In this document: positions 39,515 to 43,197 of the stretch, piece after piece
How positions within the stretch are numbered: the stretch's first letter is position 1
How the letters are laid out: the number at the start of each line of letters is the position of its first letter
The notes under the pieces: generated by a model
The model's database searches: none
What the model was told of the DNA's origin: nothing
The model's input: only the letters and a program-made list of their open reading frames with translations
Position numbers and translations under genes: made by a program
From: Glutinoglossum americanum
Lineage: Eukaryota > Ascomycota > Geoglossomycetes > Geoglossales > Geoglossaceae
Assembly: GCA_020080175.1 (NCBI GenBank)
Contig: JAGHQL010000209.1
Coordinates: 1 to 43,197, forward strand
Length of the DNA stretch: 43,197 nucleotides
Direction of reading: 5' to 3'

Positions 39515-40704
39515 TACTGCTAACCACCCCTCCCACCACCACGATCTTTGCGTGCTTTTCATACTCTATTCCGTTGAGAGGCGGAGCCTCGCTACAATGT
39601 CACTAGGCTGATCCCTACCGCTTGTTAGTCGATTATTTGTCATACGTGCTTATATTGGCACCATGAGCTTTTTATAGTAGTTCTACTACGCGGCCTTCTG
39701 CTATTGTTGCCTTATGTGGCATTACTACGGAATGCTGATAGGGGTAAAATTTCTCTCATCTTGTAGGCCAGATAGGGCTTAGGATGAATTGCAGTTAACG
39801 TTCACTTTGTGCCATGTAGCCTACTCGCAGTGCTTTTAGGTCCCCAGGGATCTGTCCACGGTAGCAATATATCAATTTTCTATGTATTTCCTTTCACTCG
39901 AGCGCAACATGAGGAGGGATCCCGTCGGAGAGTCTTTCTTGAGGACGTGCAACCACCATCCGGATTCATTCGGTCGAAGATTACTTGATGTCCGGCCAAA
40001 GGTTCGTGGAGTAGTTCACATCCTATTCCCCGATAACACGGTGCGCGATCAGTGAGATGTATTCGTACCAGCGAAATTGCCCAGAATTGTTCCGTTAGAA
40101 AAAGACCAGTTCGGATAATCACCCGCCTAAGACGAGTGCTCTTATTAGATAGAGGATAAGATTTCTCGTGAATATGAATATATAATCCTATGCTTACGGC
40201 CAATGATCTCATCGGGGGACACTAAATATGGTATTTACACGATTCCTTAGACTTGCGACTAGGATCGCGCATCGAATAGGGACCATTTAATTAGTGCCCA
40301 TTTGTACGCGAGAAAAGCGGCGCCAAAGCCACCATCACAACATAGGCTACGGGTTGCCGTTTTAAACTCTCGTCGAAGCGAATACCTGCTTCTTATATGG
40401 GACCACCGAGATAGAGTGGGGGTAGTTCTATTTGTATTCATCTGAGTTGTAGTTAGCGATAAGCATTAAGGTATCTAGCATAGAAGGCGGTGTCTCATGA
40501 AGAGGCTGCGCACTTAATTATGGAGAAGTTAGGTCTGCATTGGTTCATAGAGTAATGGTCGTCGCTGATAGGATGGAGCAGTAGCGGGGTTGAATTTGCC
40601 TGCAACAGCATCTTCCCGAGTCACCCAGCATCTCCGTGACGGCAACAACCTTCTATTAATTCCACACCCCAAATCGAGCCCATTCGTCCTACTCATCGGG
40701 GCCC
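39515..40704. other. Intergenic, nothing recognised
   Basis: No gene supported over 1.2 kb. Short frames on the minus strand (39880-40212, 40259-40441) have no motifs. Confidence 0.35.
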
Positions 40705-42010
40705 ATGATGGCACGACCCCACCAGTTTCGCATTGAAGACTACACAGTTGGGTGGGTCTGTGCTTTGCCGGTCGAACTTGCGGCAGCAGCGGAGATGCTA
40801 GATGAAGAGCACGACGATCCGCCCCAAGATGCAAACGACACTAACATGTATTCGCTCGGCCGAATCGGCGAGCATAACGTCGTCATTGCCTGCCTGCCGG
40901 CCGGGCAGATGGGTACGAACTCGGCCGCCGCTGTCGCATCGCAAATGAGATTGAAGTTCACTTCGATTAGATTTGGCCTCATGGTGGGTATCGGTGGCGG
41001 GGTGCCGGGCGCAGGGCACGACGTCCGACTTGGCGACGTGGTGATCAGCCAACCGCACTCGCAGCATGGCGGAGTCGTCCAGTACGATTTTGGGAAGGTC
41101 GGAGCAGGCGGGAACCCTACTCGGACGGGCCATCTCAATGCACCGCCAACCATCTTATTAAATGCGCTTGCGAGGCTCCAAGCGAATCGCCTGAGAGGAC
41201 GGAGCAACCTCTCCGTGCACTTGTCCCCGCTAGTGAGTCGCCTACCAGACTTTGCGTCCCCGGGAGCGGAATCCGATATACTATTCGAATCGACCTATGA
41301 CCATGTCGGAGGGCCACGGTGCGAACAGTGCAGCAGAGACAAGATCGTAGCGCGGACCCAGCGCATAGGCGAAAAGGTTGAGATCCATTGCGGCACGATA
41401 GCCTCCGGCAACCGAGTCATGAAAGACGGCGTCACCAGAGACGCGCTGAGCTCGCAGCTCGGCGGCGCTCTTTGCTTCGAGATGGAAGCGGCGGGGCTGA
41501 TGGACAACTTTCCGTGTCTTGTCATCCGGGGCATTTGCGACTATGCGGATTCGCATAAGAATAAAGGGTGGCAGCCGTATGCCGCTGCGACGGCGGCTGC
41601 GTGTGCGAGGGAGCTCTTGTCAGTCACCCCTTCGGCTGAAATAGCCAAAACGCGTACCGTCGATGAAGCTATCAACAGCCAAGTGGGTAAGTCAAACCTG
41701 CATCTTCCAGATGACATCTGATCCAAAAGCCATCCGTTTCTCATATCTATTTTCCCGTACCAAGCCGCTGTGCTGTCGGCAATGAAATGCATTGCCGGAT
41801 CGTTCCCTATCCAGTCGCTCACTTCCATACTCCCAACCGCCGCGCGATTCTCGCATGTTGATAGAAAGCACTGCTGACAAGAGCCCGCAAAAAAAAAAAG
41901 GCACGACGAGGATCTTCCAGGGAGGGTCCACTTTCTCTGGCTCGAATTACGCGTCATCCGGTAACATTAGTCAGATCGGAAACATAGCCGGAAACGTCAC
42001 TTTCTACTGA
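40705..42010 (+). CDS. PNP_UDP-domain protein with amyloid-motif-like C-terminal tail (2 exons)
   Basis: Exon 1 40705-41686 encodes a nucleoside-phosphorylase-like domain of the kind found at the N-terminus of fungal NLRs: YTVGWVCALPVELAAAAEML (12-31), VIACLPAGQMGTNSAAAVA, the phosphate/ribose loop GLMVGIGGGVPGAGHDVRLG, and CFEMEAAGLMDNFPCLVIRG followed by CDYADSHKNKGWQPYAA, with the usual EMEAAG and catalytic-type Asp. A perfect donor (GTAAGT, 41687) and acceptor TTGATAG (41864) join in phase to exon 2 (41865-42010), giving 375 aa. Exon 2 encodes a Lys-rich linker, then GGSTFSGSNYASSG and NISQIGNIAGNVTFY, ending the protein. That tail resembles fungal amyloid signalling motifs (HET-s/HRAM-like I-G-N core, G/N/S-rich strands). 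Unspliced, the protein would stop at 41721. No NB-ARC or NACHT domain follows, so it would be a stand-alone effector. The branch site is weak, so exon 2 is less certain than exon 1. Confidence 0.75.
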
Positions 42011-43197
42011 TAAAGCCTTGCTTTCGACTTGGCTATTGTCATCCACCTCTGTATGATGATGTATGGAGGCAGTGGTTTTATGACATTGCCAATAGCGGCA
42101 ATGCTTGCTGCTCGTGATACCCATGTGCTGGCAGCTGATTTATGTGTCACCGTGTCTGAGAAGTGCCCTCAAGAAGACTCGTTTATGTAGTTCTTTTTTA
42201 TATACTAGCAATGGTATAGTCTATCCGTTGCCCACATACAGCGTCCCATGGAGATTACCCCTCTCCGGTGAACAGCATGCCTTCCAACATTAGCCTCTTC
42301 CTCATTTCTCGTTTCGATTGTGATTTGTCCCCCGAAAGTGAAACGCAAGATAGTTTAGATTATCATTCTGATCAGATAGCACCAGTGTCGCCACCACGGA
42401 ATTGAAAAGGGACGGCACTAAGCTTGAGCATTTGCTATCTACCAAGCCACTCTTAGGGGATGATATCCCGTATGCGAGGGCTAGTCCAGCCCCTTCCTCC
42501 ACAAAGCACCGTAACTTCACAAATCCAAACGTTATATTAAGCAAGCAACCATCTCGCTTCGCTAGAGGTCGATCAGAAAAGCTTAATATTAAATAGAAGG
42601 AACCCAGTAGACCACGTCCCGATATCGCTGAATGCATCGCTAAAAGTAAGAGACGCAAATGCAGCCCGCCATTCGAATAAAAACTAAGGGTATAACGCCA
42701 TACTAAAATCCAAAGCCCAATTCCTATCCTGACCGCACATGCTACATTGTCCGCACCTGTCGCGTTTGAGAATGACTCCTCGGCTATATCTATGTTGTTC
42801 TTCAGCCAGCACATGGTCGGGTTGCCAGCCGTCATCGCGAAGGCCTCGCCTCTACATACTGTCCCGATCTGGGAGGGGGTTCGCGCGCGGCGCCGCGGCT
42901 ATGAGGCCGAAGGCACAGTTTTTGTTGCGGTGGACGGTGGAATTCACGTGGTCCACGGTGGCGATGTTCTGGAGGTTGGACCCTGGCAATCGTGAGAATA
43001 ATCTTCTTTCTCGAGCCACGAGGGTGCCGCTGATCTTTGAATTGTACAATGAGTTGGCGTTTAGTTAAGCCGCTCGGGCAGAAACTTATTGGAAAGGAGG
43101 CGAAGGACGAAGGCACATAGACTGTATGGTAGAATTAATGGAATTGACTGCTTAACTAGACTAAACGTAATGGAGTTACTAGCTAGCTATATAGAAA
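42011..43197. other. Right edge, no gene supported
   Basis: No NLR partner for the PNP gene begins here. Frames at 42302-42835 (minus) and 42739-43068 (plus) lack motifs and overlap each other. A gene could start beyond the window. Confidence 0.35.

Noticed and set aside
42302-43116. Overlapping frames on both strands near the right edge
   Set aside because: No recognisable domain; the frames contradict one another and none has supporting splice or leader signals.

Overview
The window reads as nuclear DNA of a filamentous ascomycete (Pezizomycotina). The reasons are short GT-AG introns of about 45-200 nt with CTAAY/CTGAC-like branch sites, HET-domain genes, a PHO-4-type phosphate symporter, an Slm1-like PH protein and fungal-type small cupredoxins. 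I saw nothing prokaryotic, and no LTR or virus-like element. The genus cannot be read from the sequence. LAYOUT. About 1-8.7 kb is gene-poor. It holds a decayed inverted-repeat element with hAT-like ends (34-807), a spliced Na+/phosphate symporter gene (1538-3531, minus), an AT-only block (about 4966-5608), a spliced four-TM membrane protein gene (6020-6912) and a broken mitochondrial phosphate-carrier fragment (about 7561-7746). About 8.7-16 kb holds an Slm1-like F-BAR/PH gene in four exons (8747-10480, minus), a tRNA-derived SINE-like insert, low-complexity and coiled-coil hypothetical ORFs, a 47-bp tandem duplication and a four-exon gene that joins a secreted-type cupredoxin to a cytochrome b561 membrane domain (13615-14846). 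About 16-26 kb holds an intronless protein kinase with about 12 ankyrin repeats (16371-19193), the relic of a TPR-type NLR gene split by a 249-bp pogo/Fot1-like MITE, a 44-bp x 6 minisatellite and two unrecognised genes (22691-23635; 24268-25649, three exons). About 26-42 kb is an allorecognition-type island: four HET-domain genes, a four-TM protein gene of unknown role, an orphan ankyrin tail, and a purine-nucleoside-phosphorylase-like (PNP_UDP) gene whose last exon encodes a Gly/Asn/Ser-rich tail resembling an amyloid signalling motif. HOW THE GENES FIT. The four HET genes fall into two families, a (long) and b (short), in mirror order: a(-) [TM gene(-)] b(+) | b'(-) a'(+). The simplest reading is an inverted duplication of a divergent a-b pair, with the TM gene gained in one arm or lost from the other. 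With the PNP effector-like gene, the kinase-ankyrin gene and the NLR and ankyrin relics, the right two-thirds looks like a fungal non-self-recognition / programmed-cell-death locus with birth-and-death turnover. The cupredoxin-b561 fusion is a separate, unusual redox architecture. Exon models were made by eye from splice signals, reading-frame continuity and protein-family likeness; none was checked against a database or RNA.
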